A DNA stretch of 9,306 nucleotides from Acidobacteriota bacterium (GTDB lineage Bacteria; Acidobacteriota; Terriglobia; UBA7540): contig JAJYJL010000219.1 of the NCBI GenBank assembly GCA_021789565.1, positions 1-9,306 on the forward strand, read 5' to 3'. Shown here in pieces: positions 1 through 6,470 of the stretch. Both the position numbers and the translations under genes were made by a program. Position 1 is the stretch's first letter. Every line of letters starts with the position of its first letter. The notes beneath the pieces are model-generated. The model worked only from the letters and a program-made list of their open reading frames with translations, made no database searches and was not told the DNA's origin.

Positions 1-1
1 C

Positions 2-424
2 CAGCCAAGAGAAAGCATCTTTGCCCGGGGCATGGGCCGACACACCATTTGGGTTGGGTTCCTAATGGGACTCCTTTCTTTAGGCATTGCTGAGGGCTAC
101 TGGCAGGCCGGTGATCCCAAATGGCAGACGATGGTGTTCACAACTCTGACCCTCGCGCAGATGGCTCATGTTATGGCCATCCGGTCTGAACGCCGGTCGC
201 TGTTTGAAATTGGCCTGTTATCCAACAAACCGCTGCTGGGCGCAGTAGCGCTGACGGTTGTAATGCAACTTGCGCTTGTCTATGTACCGTTCTTTCAATC
301 AATTTTTAAGACTATAGCTCTGCCCCTTCCTGACCTGATTCTTACCCTGGTTGTCAGTTCCCTGATCTTCTGGGCTGTCGAAGTGGAAAAGTGGTTTCTG
401 CGGAAGCAGACGAGGGCCTCGTAG
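2..424 (+). CDS. Cation-translocating P-type ATPase, calcium type, C-terminal fragment
   Basis: The reading frame is already open at the window edge, so this is the last 140 residues of a longer protein; the ATG at 32 is internal. The fragment matches the C-terminal membrane domain (Cation_ATPase_C) of P2-type Ca2+ pumps: a SIFARGM loop, then helices equivalent to M8-M10, with the conserved stretches TMVFTTLTLAQM and LFEIGLLSNKPLLGA, and an end rich in W, E and K (FWAVEVEKWFLRK). Known for the family: ATP-driven Ca2+ export across the inner membrane through a phosphoaspartate intermediate; the catalytic domains lie outside the window. Aligned by eye with SERCA, the position of the site-I ligand Glu908 is Gln (residue 53 of the fragment), which suggests one Ca2+ per cycle, as in secretory-pathway pumps. 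Mn2+ or another cation remains possible. The stop codon directly abuts the next start, so the two genes are probably co-transcribed. Confidence 0.88.
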   Translation, partial: QPRESIFARGMGRHTIWVGFLMGLLSLGIAEGYWQAGDPKWQTMVFTTLTLAQMAHVMAIRSERRSLFEIGLLSNKPLLGAVALTVVMQLALVYVPFFQSIFKTIALPLPDLILTLVVSSLIFWAVEVEKWFLRKQTRAS

Positions 425-1423
425 ATGCTCGTCTGGGTTCAATTCCTGATTTGCACCGTCGTGATAGTTTATGGCGGGTCCCGTCTGTCTCATTACGGGG
501 ACGTGATCGCGGAGAAGACGGGGATGGGAAGGACGTGGATCGGTGTTGTCCTGATGGCCTCGGCGACTTCAATGCCGGAACTTTTTACGGGCATCAGTTC
601 GGTTGCCATTTTTAACTCGCCGAACATTGCTGCCGGGGACGTGCTTGGAAGCTGCATGTTCAACCTTTTGATCCTGGCAATTCTCGATGTCGGCTTGAAG
701 GTAGCCCCGATCTCGACACTGGCGCATCAGGGCCAGATTCTGACCGCATCGTTTGGAGTTTTGTTGCTTGGCCTGACCACTTTCAGCCTTCTCGGTGGGC
801 AAAGCCTTCCGGCTTTGGGCTGGATTGGCGTTTACAGCCTGGTGATTGTGCTTGTTTATCTAATGGCAATGCGGCTTGTGTTCAATTATGAGAAAAGAAG
901 GATTGCCGAATTCCTAAGCGAAGTGAAGGAAGAATCCCGATACGAGCACATCTCAAAGCCGGTTGCTTACTGGCGCTTTGCGTTTTTTGCCGCAATCATC
1001 GTGGCAGCCGCTACCTATCTGCCCTACGTGGCGGACCAACTTGCAGCCATCACTGGGCTGGGACGCACATTTGTCGGAAGCATTCTGGTTGCGGTATCAA
1101 CTTCACTGCCGGAGGTTGTCGTGTGTAAGACCGCCCTTCGGATGGGGGCTGTGGATCTGGCGGTCGGCAACGTGCTCGGAAGCAATCTCTTTAACCTGCT
1201 GATTCTGGCAATCGATGACATTTTTTACTTAAAGGGGCCTCTGTTGTCGTTTGTTTCCCCCACGCACGCGTTGACGGCGTGCGCCGCGATGATCATGACC
1301 GCCATCAGCATGATCGCCCTTCTGTATCGTTCCAAGAAAAGGATACTGGCCTTTTCCTGGGACTCGATCGGTGTGTTTCTCGTTTATTCCGTGACCGTTC
1401 TTTTGCTTTTCCTGAAGCGCTAA
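425..1423 (+). CDS. Sodium/calcium exchanger (CaCA) family antiporter
   Basis: A 332-residue inner-membrane protein with the two-fold repeat of the Na+/Ca2+ exchanger superfamily (YrbG/CaxA-like). The alpha-1 repeat has ATSMPE at residues 47-52 followed by GDVLGSCMFN at 71-80. The alpha-2 repeat has STSLPE at 225-230 followed by GNVLGSNLFN at 248-257. In the family, Glu52 and Glu230 would bind cation at the centre of the membrane. About ten hydrophobic helices are visible, with a charged cytoplasmic loop between the halves at about 155-180. The length is usual for prokaryotic members. The ATG follows the TAG of the ATPase gene with no spacer (TAGATG), and a GAGG lies about nine bases upstream inside that gene, so translational coupling is likely. 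Predicted role: secondary export of Ca2+ using Na+ or H+, complementing the upstream pump. The ion pair cannot be read from the sequence. Confidence 0.9.
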   Translation: MLVWVQFLICTVVIVYGGSRLSHYGDVIAEKTGMGRTWIGVVLMASATSMPELFTGISSVAIFNSPNIAAGDVLGSCMFNLLILAILDVGLKVAPISTLAHQGQILTASFGVLLLGLTTFSLLGGQSLPALGWIGVYSLVIVLVYLMAMRLVFNYEKRRIAEFLSEVKEESRYEHISKPVAYWRFAFFAAIIVAAATYLPYVADQLAAITGLGRTFVGSILVAVSTSLPEVVVCKTALRMGAVDLAVGNVLGSNLFNLLILAIDDIFYLKGPLLSFVSPTHALTACAAMIMTAISMIALLYRSKKRILAFSWDSIGVFLVYSVTVLLLFLKR

Positions 1424-1458
1424 CCACGTAATCCAAAACTGTTTAAGCGCAGGCTCGG

Positions 1459-1484
1459 GCCCTCTGTTGATGTCTGCAGAGGGC
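1459..1484. terminator. Perfect 8-bp inverted repeat in the convergent gap (possible bidirectional terminator)
   Basis: GCCCTCTG at 1459-1466 and CAGAGGGC at 1477-1484 are exact reverse complements with a 10-nt loop, or 8 nt if a T-G pair closes it. The hairpin sits between the stop of the + strand antiporter (1423) and the stop of the - strand P-II gene (1523), where both transcription units should end. Neither strand has a T-tract after the stem, so it is not a classical intrinsic terminator. A transcript-end stabilising hairpin is the alternative. Confidence 0.35.
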
Positions 1485-1522
1485 AAGGCCTGTCTGCAAA
1501 CCGGAAGAATGCTCATGAAAAA

Positions 1523-1861
1523 TCAAAGGGCTTCATCACCTCTTTGGCCGTCGCGGATACGGACCGCTTCCTTGATATCGGAGAGGAATATCTTTCCATC
1601 GCCGATCTTGCCGCTGCGGGCCACCCTGGTAATGGCATCAACCGCCTGGTCGGCGAGCGCGTCCGGCAGCACCACTTCGACCTTGATTTTGGGAAGCAGA
1701 TCGACTGTATATTCGTGGCCGCGATAGATTTCGGAGTGGCCTTTTTGTCGGCCGTGGCCGCGCACCTCACTCACGGTCATCCCTTGAATGCCAATTTCGT
1801 GGAGAGCGTCCTTGACCGCATCAAGCTTGGATGGTTGAATTACGGCTTCCAGTTTTTTCAT
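1523..1861 (-). CDS. glnB: P-II nitrogen regulatory protein (GlnB/GlnK family)
   Basis: A 112-residue P-II signal-transduction protein, full length for the family. Starting at the ATG ending at 1861, the numbering is canonical: Tyr51, the uridylylation site of GlnB/GlnK in many bacteria, sits in YRGHEY (46-51). Residues known to contact ATP or 2-oxoglutarate are all present: G37, Q39, K58, G87, K90, R101 and R103, with GKIGDGKIF at 84-92. Trimeric P-II senses ATP/ADP and 2-oxoglutarate, and GlnK-type members plug Amt channels with the T-loop. H49 is a small deviation from the usual A/S at that place. An in-frame ATG two codons upstream (1867) is less likely because it lies only 3 nt from the AAAGGG ribosome binding site. 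It is the last gene of the - strand block that carries amt, 103 bp after the antiporter. GlnK and GlnB cannot be told apart by sequence alone; linkage to amt favours GlnK-like function. Confidence 0.95.
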   Translation of the reverse strand: MKKLEAVIQPSKLDAVKDALHEIGIQGMTVSEVRGHGRQKGHSEIYRGHEYTVDLLPKIKVEVVLPDALADQAVDAITRVARSGKIGDGKIFLSDIKEAVRIRDGQRGDEAL

Positions 1862-1870
1862 AATCATCAG

Positions 1871-1876
1871 CCCTTT
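1871..1876 (-). promoter_or_regulatory. Ribosome binding site of the P-II gene
   Basis: AAAGGG within the purine run GAAGAAAGGG, 9 nt before the ATG ending at 1861 and only 3 nt before the ATG ending at 1867. The spacing selects the downstream start, which also gives the canonical Tyr51 numbering. Confidence 0.7.
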
Positions 1877-1964
1877 CTTCTGTTCTGACTTTTTCGCGAT
1901 ATAGGATTAGGTCCAACCTGGCCCTTCGGAGTACGTCCCATGAACCTCTATCTTCATGCGAACT

Positions 1965-3254
1965 TTACGACTCGGATGAAATGCCCTCCAAACTTGGCGC
2001 AGCTGCAGCCACTTCAAGAGCCGGCTGCTGGCGGCCGAAGCACAGGCTGAGCAACGGTGGTGTCACCAGGGTTGAAGCAAGAACCAGGACAATGACCAAC
2101 GAGTAGATCTCCGGTGAAACAATCCCTGCCGCCCAGCCGATATTTGCCGTAATCAGTCCCACCTCGCCCCGCGGGATCATTCCCACGCCAACAATCAATC
2201 CGTCCCTGCCTGAAAAACCATTCAGCCAGGCGCCCAGCCCGCAGCCGAACACTTTGCCGAGAATAGCTATAATAAGAATCAAAAAGAAGAAGCCAATGTG
2301 TCCGCCCAGTGCCCAGGCGTTAATTTCAAGGCCGATTGAGGCAAAGAACAATGGGCCAAAAAAAGAGTTCGTCATGGAGCGCAATTCCGAAATCACTTCC
2401 GCGTGGTCCGTCGGGCTGGCCGCAATGAAGAGGCCTGCGAGATACGAGCCTGTAATCGCAGCCATCCCGCCGCCATATTGCGCGAGGAAAGCGAACAGAA
2501 ATCCGATGGCCAGCGCCGCCGCAAGAGAAGTGTGCTCCACCTTGAAATGCCGCGCCGCCCGGAAGGAAAGCCGGATCAAGCGCGGACCCAGCCCAAATGC
2601 AAAGACGAAAAAAACTGCCATCCGGACGACTGTCCACCCAAAGCTCACCAGCGGTGAGTTCCCCCCTTGTGCGCTGGCAACGTGCGATTCGGCTGCAATG
2701 ACCAATGAGAGTACCAGCAGCCCGAGGACATCATCAATAACCGCCGCAGCAAGAATGGTTGATCCTGCCTTTGACCGGAACTGCTTCAGGTTCATCAGCG
2801 TTTGCGCGGTGATGGATACACTTGTGGCTGTAAGAATGGTGCCGATAAAGATGGCTTCACGCCACGAAAACCCAAGCTCGTGCCCGATCACAGCGCTTCC
2901 AGCGAATGGCAGAACGACGCCTCCGCATGCCGCCCAGAAGGCCGGGCCAAATGCTTTCTTCATCGCGCTGATGTCTGTCTCGAGCCCGGCCAGGAACATC
3001 AGAACTACAACGCCGACCTCTGCCAGCACATTAATAAAGCCGGCGAGTGAAACGTGAGTGCCTCCGCCCGGTGTTCCTGACACTGCGAACCAGGAAAAGC
3101 GCCAGACGTTGATAAGCGTCGGTCCCAGCACTACTCCCGCCAGGAGTTCGCCCAATACGGCCGGCAGCCCTATGCGCGCCGCCAACCCTCCCGCGGCCTT
3201 GGCCAGCAGGATCAGCATGGCGAGGAAAAAGAGAACTTGGAGTGAGATGTTCAT
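1965..3254 (-). CDS. Cation/proton antiporter, CPA2 family (NapA/KefB-like membrane domain only)
   Basis: A 429-residue polytopic inner-membrane protein with about 12-13 hydrophobic helices and no C-terminal TrkA-N or TrkA-C domain. It therefore resembles NapA-type Na+(K+)/H+ antiporters rather than full Kef channels. Family marks in order: GLPAVLGELLAGVVLGP near residues 29-45, FLAGLETD at 87-94, TATSVS at 142-147, the paired ion-binding aspartates in AAVIDD (D174, D175), GKVFG with K334, and PRGEVGL at 361-367. The Asp-Asp pair is the hallmark of electrogenic CPA2 exchangers. The Ala-rich tail after about residue 410 looks disordered. The start is the only sensible one, although the ribosome binding site is weak (GGA about nine bases upstream). 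It lies 87 bp after the 69-residue membrane protein and 103 bp before the P-II gene. Balancing protons or cations moved during ammonium uptake is an inference from position only. Confidence 0.9.
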   Translation of the reverse strand: MNISLQVLFFLAMLILLAKAAGGLAARIGLPAVLGELLAGVVLGPTLINVWRFSWFAVSGTPGGGTHVSLAGFINVLAEVGVVVLMFLAGLETDISAMKKAFGPAFWAACGGVVLPFAGSAVIGHELGFSWREAIFIGTILTATSVSITAQTLMNLKQFRSKAGSTILAAAVIDDVLGLLVLSLVIAAESHVASAQGGNSPLVSFGWTVVRMAVFFVFAFGLGPRLIRLSFRAARHFKVEHTSLAAALAIGFLFAFLAQYGGGMAAITGSYLAGLFIAASPTDHAEVISELRSMTNSFFGPLFFASIGLEINAWALGGHIGFFFLILIIAILGKVFGCGLGAWLNGFSGRDGLIVGVGMIPRGEVGLITANIGWAAGIVSPEIYSLVIVLVLASTLVTPPLLSLCFGRQQPALEVAAAAPSLEGISSES

Positions 3255-3341
3255 GCGCTATATTCCAGACCCGGCTTTGAGTACTGAAATTCCCCAAAGG
3301 CCCGCCAGGCAACAAAATCCTCGACAATAGGCTGGTAAGGT

Positions 3342-3551
3342 TTAATTCTTCGTGATGCGTTTGAGGCATCCCCAGAAGATCAGCATGGTCAAAGCCCCTC
3401 CGCAGCCCAGTAGCACGGGTTCGGCTGGAGCGTGAAAGACGCCAATAGCCATGATGGCTACAGCGACTGCGCAAACAAGCGCGTTCCATCGCTCCTTGAC
3501 TGCTTCAGTAAACGCCAACCAGATATTCAAAGCTTGAGACTCCAGTTGCAT
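3342..3551 (-). CDS. Small two-helix membrane protein, unknown function
   Basis: A 69-residue protein I do not recognise. A short amphipathic, charged N-terminus (about residues 1-23, containing AFTEAVKERW) precedes two hydrophobic segments at about 24-38 and 45-62, and the protein ends in a basic tail (KRITKN). The frame extends further upstream into the TPR gene, but the ATG ending at 3551 is preferred: it has AGGGGGAA five nt upstream and leaves a 16-bp gap after the TPR stop instead of an overlap. The tight spacing puts it in the same transcript as the TPR gene, so the two products may work together at the inner membrane. Membrane location is a prediction from hydrophobicity. Function is unknown. 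Confidence 0.68.
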   Translation of the reverse strand: MQLESQALNIWLAFTEAVKERWNALVCAVAVAIMAIGVFHAPAEPVLLGCGGALTMLIFWGCLKRITKN

Positions 3552-3556
3552 CAGGG

Positions 3557-3564
3557 TTCCCCCT
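3557..3564 (-). promoter_or_regulatory. Ribosome binding site of the 69-residue membrane protein
   Basis: AGGGGGAA, five nt before the ATG ending at 3551, just outside the stop of the TPR gene at 3568. It decides in favour of the short, non-overlapping start. Confidence 0.6.
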
Positions 3565-3567
3565 ATC

Positions 3568-4143
3568 TTAACGTACGCTGACCAGGAACATGTAAAGCAG
3601 CGGTACGACAACGCTGGCCCCGATCAGAAGAAGAGTTTTGCGAGAAAAGGGGCGGTCCCATGTGGGTCGGGCCAGACCTTTATGCTCGCGCTGCTTTTGC
3701 TCGTGGATTAATTGGCCGACAAGCTTTCGTTCCTCGACAGAGCTTGCGCAGTCGAGCGCCTTTTGCATCTCCTCGTAACCCTTTTTCGGCACGTGGAGCT
3801 TGAATTGGAGCTGGCCCAGTTTGAGGTGTGCGAAGAAGTTGTCGGGTTCCAGATCGGCAGCTTCTTGGAGATGGTCAAGGGCCGGATAAATCTTCCCGGT
3901 CACGGCGTACGCAATGCCCAGGCCGATGTGCGCGTCAGTAAAATCGGGGAACGCCTCAACAATCTCCTCAAAGTACGTGGCCGCGGCTGCGGGCTCCCCA
4001 TGGTTTATCAGTTCCAACGCCTCTGAAAACTTTCTTGAAATCTCGATCGGAAGGGTTGGGTTTCGGGGCTCAATGGCCTCGGTGGTCTCTACAACAACCG
4101 CATCGTAGTTTCTGACCGCCAAATCAAAATCAACTGTAGCCAT
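3568..4143 (-). CDS. Tail-anchored tetratricopeptide repeat (TPR) protein
   Basis: A 191-residue protein with about three TPR-like units at residues 36-67, 70-101 and 104-135. The clearest is the second, with GLGIAYAVTGKIYPALDHLQ and the end signature ADLEPDN. A charged linker (about 136-168) leads to one hydrophobic helix at 170-189 and a single final Arg. With no N-terminal signal, this predicts a cytoplasmic TPR scaffold anchored in the inner membrane by its tail. TPR units bind other proteins, so a partner among the neighbouring membrane proteins is a reasonable inference. No catalytic motif is visible. Start support: a strong AAGGAGA eight nt before the ATG. It lies 52 bp after the amt stop and 16 bp before the 69-residue protein. 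The first 30 residues are acidic and without repeats. Target unknown. Confidence 0.82.
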   Translation of the reverse strand: MATVDFDLAVRNYDAVVVETTEAIEPRNPTLPIEISRKFSEALELINHGEPAAAATYFEEIVEAFPDFTDAHIGLGIAYAVTGKIYPALDHLQEAADLEPDNFFAHLKLGQLQFKLHVPKKGYEEMQKALDCASSVEERKLVGQLIHEQKQREHKGLARPTWDRPFSRKTLLLIGASVVVPLLYMFLVSVR

Positions 4144-4179
4144 AGCAGGAATCTCCTTCTCTGATCTCCCGGATAAGGG

Positions 4180-4214
4180 GCCGGGCGCCGGCTGCCTATG
4201 CGGCGCCGGCTGCC
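4180..4214 (-). repeat. GC-rich direct repeat and hairpin over the amt stop codon
   Basis: The 13-mer GGCGCCGGCTGCC occurs at 4184-4196 and again at 4202-4214, an 18-bp period in frame with amt. The second copy encodes the last codons of Amt and the first lies just past its TAG (4196-4198). Because each copy contains the palindrome GGCGCC, the two can pair: 4184-4190 with 4201-4207, then 4180-4182 with 4208-4210 around one bulged base. The stop codon falls in the 10-nt loop. There is no T-tract, so an mRNA-stability or attenuation element is more likely than an intrinsic terminator. Confidence 0.5.
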
Positions 4215-5851
4215 ATCCCAGGACCTTGCATCTTCAGTACGAACTCGGGGTAGCCCAGAGCTCCCATTTCAGGAATGTCCAGACCCTCCAATTCAGCCTG
4301 CGGCGAGACGCGCTGCCCAACGAAGTAATCAACGAACAGGTTAAATACAAAGGTTAGGGTGAAGACAATACCCAGCAGTGTTGCCACGCCGATCATCTGG
4401 GCAACAAGCTGTCCGGGATTTCCATAGAAGAGGCCCTTTACGTTGCCCATGCCCGTCCCATCGGCAAACAGGCCCACCGAGAGCACGCCCCACAGCCCGC
4501 AAGTGCCGTGAACGGAAATTGCTCCCACCGGGTCGTCAATATGCGCAACGCGGTCAATGAACTCAACGCTGAGGCAAACCAGAACGCCGGCGATCAGCCC
4601 GATAATAGCAGCGCTGATTGTGTTGACGAATCCGCTTGGGGCCGTTATAGCAACCAGTCCGGCCAGCAGACCGTTGCCGCCCATTGACGCGTCAGGTTTC
4701 CCGTAGCGGCACCACATATAGAAGATTGCGCCAAAGGACCCGGTTGCTCCGGCCAGCATTGTATCTACAGCAATGGTAGCGATCCGAAGGTTTCCTCCAC
4801 CGGACGCTCCGAGCGTGCTGCCGGGGTTAAATCCGAACCAGCCGAAGGCCAGTATGAAGCAGCCGATCAGCACCATGGTGATGTCATGGCCCGGAATGGC
4901 GTTGGATGAGCCGTCACGGTTATACTTGCCAATACGCGGCCCGATGATGATGGCGCAGGCCAGTGCCGACAAGCCTCCGACGGCATGAACCACCCCCGAT
5001 CCGGCAAAGTCCGCGTAGCCATTTCCCAAACCATAGTTCGCTCCCAGTTGGGAAAGCCACCCGCCGCCCCAGGCCCAGTTGGCGAAGAGCGGGTAGGTGA
5101 TGGCCGCAAGAAAGACAGAGGACATTGCGAAAGCCGCAAATTTCCACCGTTCCGCGCAGCCACCGGTAACAATGGTTGCAGCGGTATCCATAAAGACCAT
5201 TTCAAAGAGGAAGAGGACCATGACAGCAACGTCGTACGTGCCTCCCTGCGTGAGGAAGAAGCCGTGCGTGCCCCACAGGCCCCAGGCCTTGCCGGCGAAG
5301 TGGATAGCAAATTCACCGCTTAGGGGTGCGGCACCTCCCAGGCTCGCAACACCTGCTGCGCCACCCATTTGCAGGGCAAATCCACAGACCCAGTAAGCAA
5401 ACAGACCAAAGCCGTACACCATAAAGTTCATCATGATGGTGTGATTGGCGTTCTTGGCGCGGCAGAGACCCGTCTCAACCGCTGCGAAGCCTGCTTGCAT
5501 GAACATCACAAGGAAGCCAGCTACCAACGTCCAGACAAAGTTGATGGCCACCTTGTTTTGCCCAATTTGGTTGAGCGCGTCGGCCATCGTAAGGCCGGTC
5601 TTGGGATTGGACACCGGAATGTCGTTCACGTTGCCTGTCAGGGTCCCGCTCGCGTCGCCTTTGGCCATCTCTTCGGCGGAAGGCGGGTTTGCCTCATTTA
5701 CTGGTACTGGAGCATTCAAAGCTGGAGCGGGGCCGGCCTGGGTGCTGGTCGTCGGTTGGCTGGGTGTTTGGGCCCAGGCCGGGACCCCGCATAAAAGATA
5801 GGTCGCGAGAACAAACCCGTTGAGAAAGATATTCAATTTCCTGCGCCGCAT
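4196..5851 (-). CDS. amt: Ammonium transporter (Amt family) with signal peptide and Ala/Pro-rich N-terminal linker
   Basis: A 551-residue Amt/Mep/Rh protein. The ATG ending at 5851 has GGAGG six nt upstream; a GTG 15 codons earlier lacks this support. A signal peptide (MRRRK, hydrophobic core, cleavage near AWA-Q, residues 25-28) is followed by about 60 Ala/Pro/Thr/Asn-rich residues before the first channel helix at about 103. Family marks follow: MFMQAGFAAVETGLCRAKN, the periplasmic-gate region FMDTAATIVTGG, WAWGGGWL, the conserved Asp (D281) in DFAGSGVVH, and the twin pore histidines H289 and H448 (SVHGTCGLWG). The cytosolic tail keeps the ELEGLDIPEMG motif that P-II proteins contact in other Amt channels. 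Function: NH4+ uptake across the inner membrane. It lies between the small membrane genes and the TPR gene, on the same strand as P-II. Family assignment is very secure. The N-terminal linker is longer than in classical AmtB. Confidence 0.97.
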   Translation of the reverse strand: MRRRKLNIFLNGFVLATYLLCGVPAWAQTPSQPTTSTQAGPAPALNAPVPVNEANPPSAEEMAKGDASGTLTGNVNDIPVSNPKTGLTMADALNQIGQNKVAINFVWTLVAGFLVMFMQAGFAAVETGLCRAKNANHTIMMNFMVYGFGLFAYWVCGFALQMGGAAGVASLGGAAPLSGEFAIHFAGKAWGLWGTHGFFLTQGGTYDVAVMVLFLFEMVFMDTAATIVTGGCAERWKFAAFAMSSVFLAAITYPLFANWAWGGGWLSQLGANYGLGNGYADFAGSGVVHAVGGLSALACAIIIGPRIGKYNRDGSSNAIPGHDITMVLIGCFILAFGWFGFNPGSTLGASGGGNLRIATIAVDTMLAGATGSFGAIFYMWCRYGKPDASMGGNGLLAGLVAITAPSGFVNTISAAIIGLIAGVLVCLSVEFIDRVAHIDDPVGAISVHGTCGLWGVLSVGLFADGTGMGNVKGLFYGNPGQLVAQMIGVATLLGIVFTLTFVFNLFVDYFVGQRVSPQAELEGLDIPEMGALGYPEFVLKMQGPGMAAGAA

Positions 5852-5857
5852 GCTTAT

Positions 5858-5862
5858 CCTCC
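5858..5862 (-). promoter_or_regulatory. Ribosome binding site of amt
   Basis: GGAGG six nt before the ATG ending at 5851. It fixes the start immediately before the basic residues of the signal peptide and argues against the upstream GTG at 5896. Confidence 0.8.
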
Positions 5863-5918
5863 GTTTTTGAGAATCGGCTAAGCGCCGTCTCGACACTCTT
5901 TATAAGGTCAGGGACTCG

Positions 5919-6101
5919 TTACTTCTTCCAGATTGCTTGTTTCACGTAAGACCGATTGACGAAACCGAGAATTCCGGTCAGACACAACCAGACTCCGATC
6001 AGGGCAAAGATGAAGCGAGCAGCCAGCGATGACGTCAAAGTCAGGCTGACCACCGGAAGAAGCCATCCGCAAACTGCCAGAAGCAATCCTACGTATTTCA
6101 T
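5919..6101 (-). CDS. Small two-helix membrane protein, unknown function
   Basis: A 60-residue hydrophobic protein I do not recognise. The predicted helices span about residues 3-22 and 31-50, joined by a short Thr/Ser loop, and the C-terminus is basic (RSYVKQAIWKK). Candidate starts are GTG at 6113 and ATGs at 6107 and 6101. The last is chosen because GGAG lies six nt before it; the other two would overlap or precede that site. It is 67 bp upstream of amt and about 110 bp downstream of another two-helix protein of similar size. Position suggests a membrane accessory of the transport cluster. No motif points to a function. Confidence 0.62.
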   Translation of the reverse strand: MKYVGLLLAVCGWLLPVVSLTLTSSLAARFIFALIGVWLCLTGILGFVNRSYVKQAIWKK

Positions 6102-6107
6102 TTCCAT

Positions 6108-6111
6108 CTCC
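6108..6111 (-). promoter_or_regulatory. Ribosome binding site choosing the start at 6101
   Basis: GGAG sits six nt before the ATG ending at 6101 and overlaps the two earlier candidate start codons (GTG at 6113, ATG at 6107), which makes those unlikely. Confidence 0.55.
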
Positions 6112-6156
6112 ACATTCTTAGAATTTCTTACTCTGTCCCCGTGCTGGCCCCGTAAA

Positions 6157-6202
6157 CCCGGAGTTAGTGTGGGCCAACGGCGGCGACTAAATCCTCTCCG
6201 GG
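6157..6202 (-). repeat. Interrupted inverted repeat between two small membrane-protein genes
   Basis: CCCGGAG at 6157-6163 is the exact complement of CTCCGGG at 6196-6202, and the adjoining TTAG (6164-6167) pairs with CTAA (6187-6190) after a 5-nt one-sided bulge. On the minus-strand transcript this gives an 11-bp interrupted stem in the gap of about 110 nt between the 64- and 60-residue genes. There is no U-run after it. It may stabilise or process the mRNA, or be chance. Confidence 0.3.
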
Positions 6203-6209
6203 CCCGAAG

Positions 6210-6404
6210 TTAGTCCAGGAACTCCAGGGGCCTGATCTTGCGGAAACCAACCAGCGAGTACAGCAATAGAGCAACGCTGACCAATGTGATGACGATCCCG
6301 ATTCCCGTATGACTATCCGCCCAAAGTACAAGACCTGCCACGAAGCCCGTAAAGGCGCTCAAAAATACAGTTAGGTAATTACCCTGTTGCTTGTTTGCAG
6401 CCAT
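6210..6404 (-). CDS. Small two-helix membrane protein, unknown function
   Basis: A 64-residue protein, not recognised. A polar N-terminus (AANKQQGNY) precedes hydrophobic segments at about residues 10-28 and 34-54, separated by a short polar turn (WADSHTG), and the C-terminus is mixed basic/acidic (RKIRPLEFLD). The ATG ending at 6404 has GGGAGG five nt upstream, so the 13 extra in-frame codons further upstream are not used. It begins 66 bp after the porin stop on the same strand. Its topology matches the neighbouring 60-residue protein, and both end the second helix with a GF pair followed by basic residues, but similarity beyond that is too low to call them paralogues by eye. Confidence 0.66.
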   Translation of the reverse strand: MAANKQQGNYLTVFLSAFTGFVAGLVLWADSHTGIGIVITLVSVALLLYSLVGFRKIRPLEFLD

Positions 6405-6470
6405 CCAAACCTCCCTCTGCTGATTACGAATTACAGAATCCAATCTTCCGGTCCGGCGCTCGGCCCGTCC

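Noticed and set aside
1868..1964. Search for a separate nitrogen-regulated promoter before the P-II gene
   Set aside because: No GG-N10-GC arrangement and no acceptable -35/-10 pair were found in the gap on the minus strand, so no promoter is claimed.
2254..3057. A 267-codon open frame on the + strand
   Set aside because: It lies wholly antisense to the antiporter gene, which has clear family motifs. Its product is a low-complexity mix of Arg, Pro, Ala and Thr typical of a shadow frame in a GC-rich gene.
4867..5316. A 149-codon minus-strand frame inside amt
   Set aside because: It overlaps amt out of frame, is rich in Ser, Arg and Pro, and has no ribosome binding site. The amt frame keeps all family motifs through this region.
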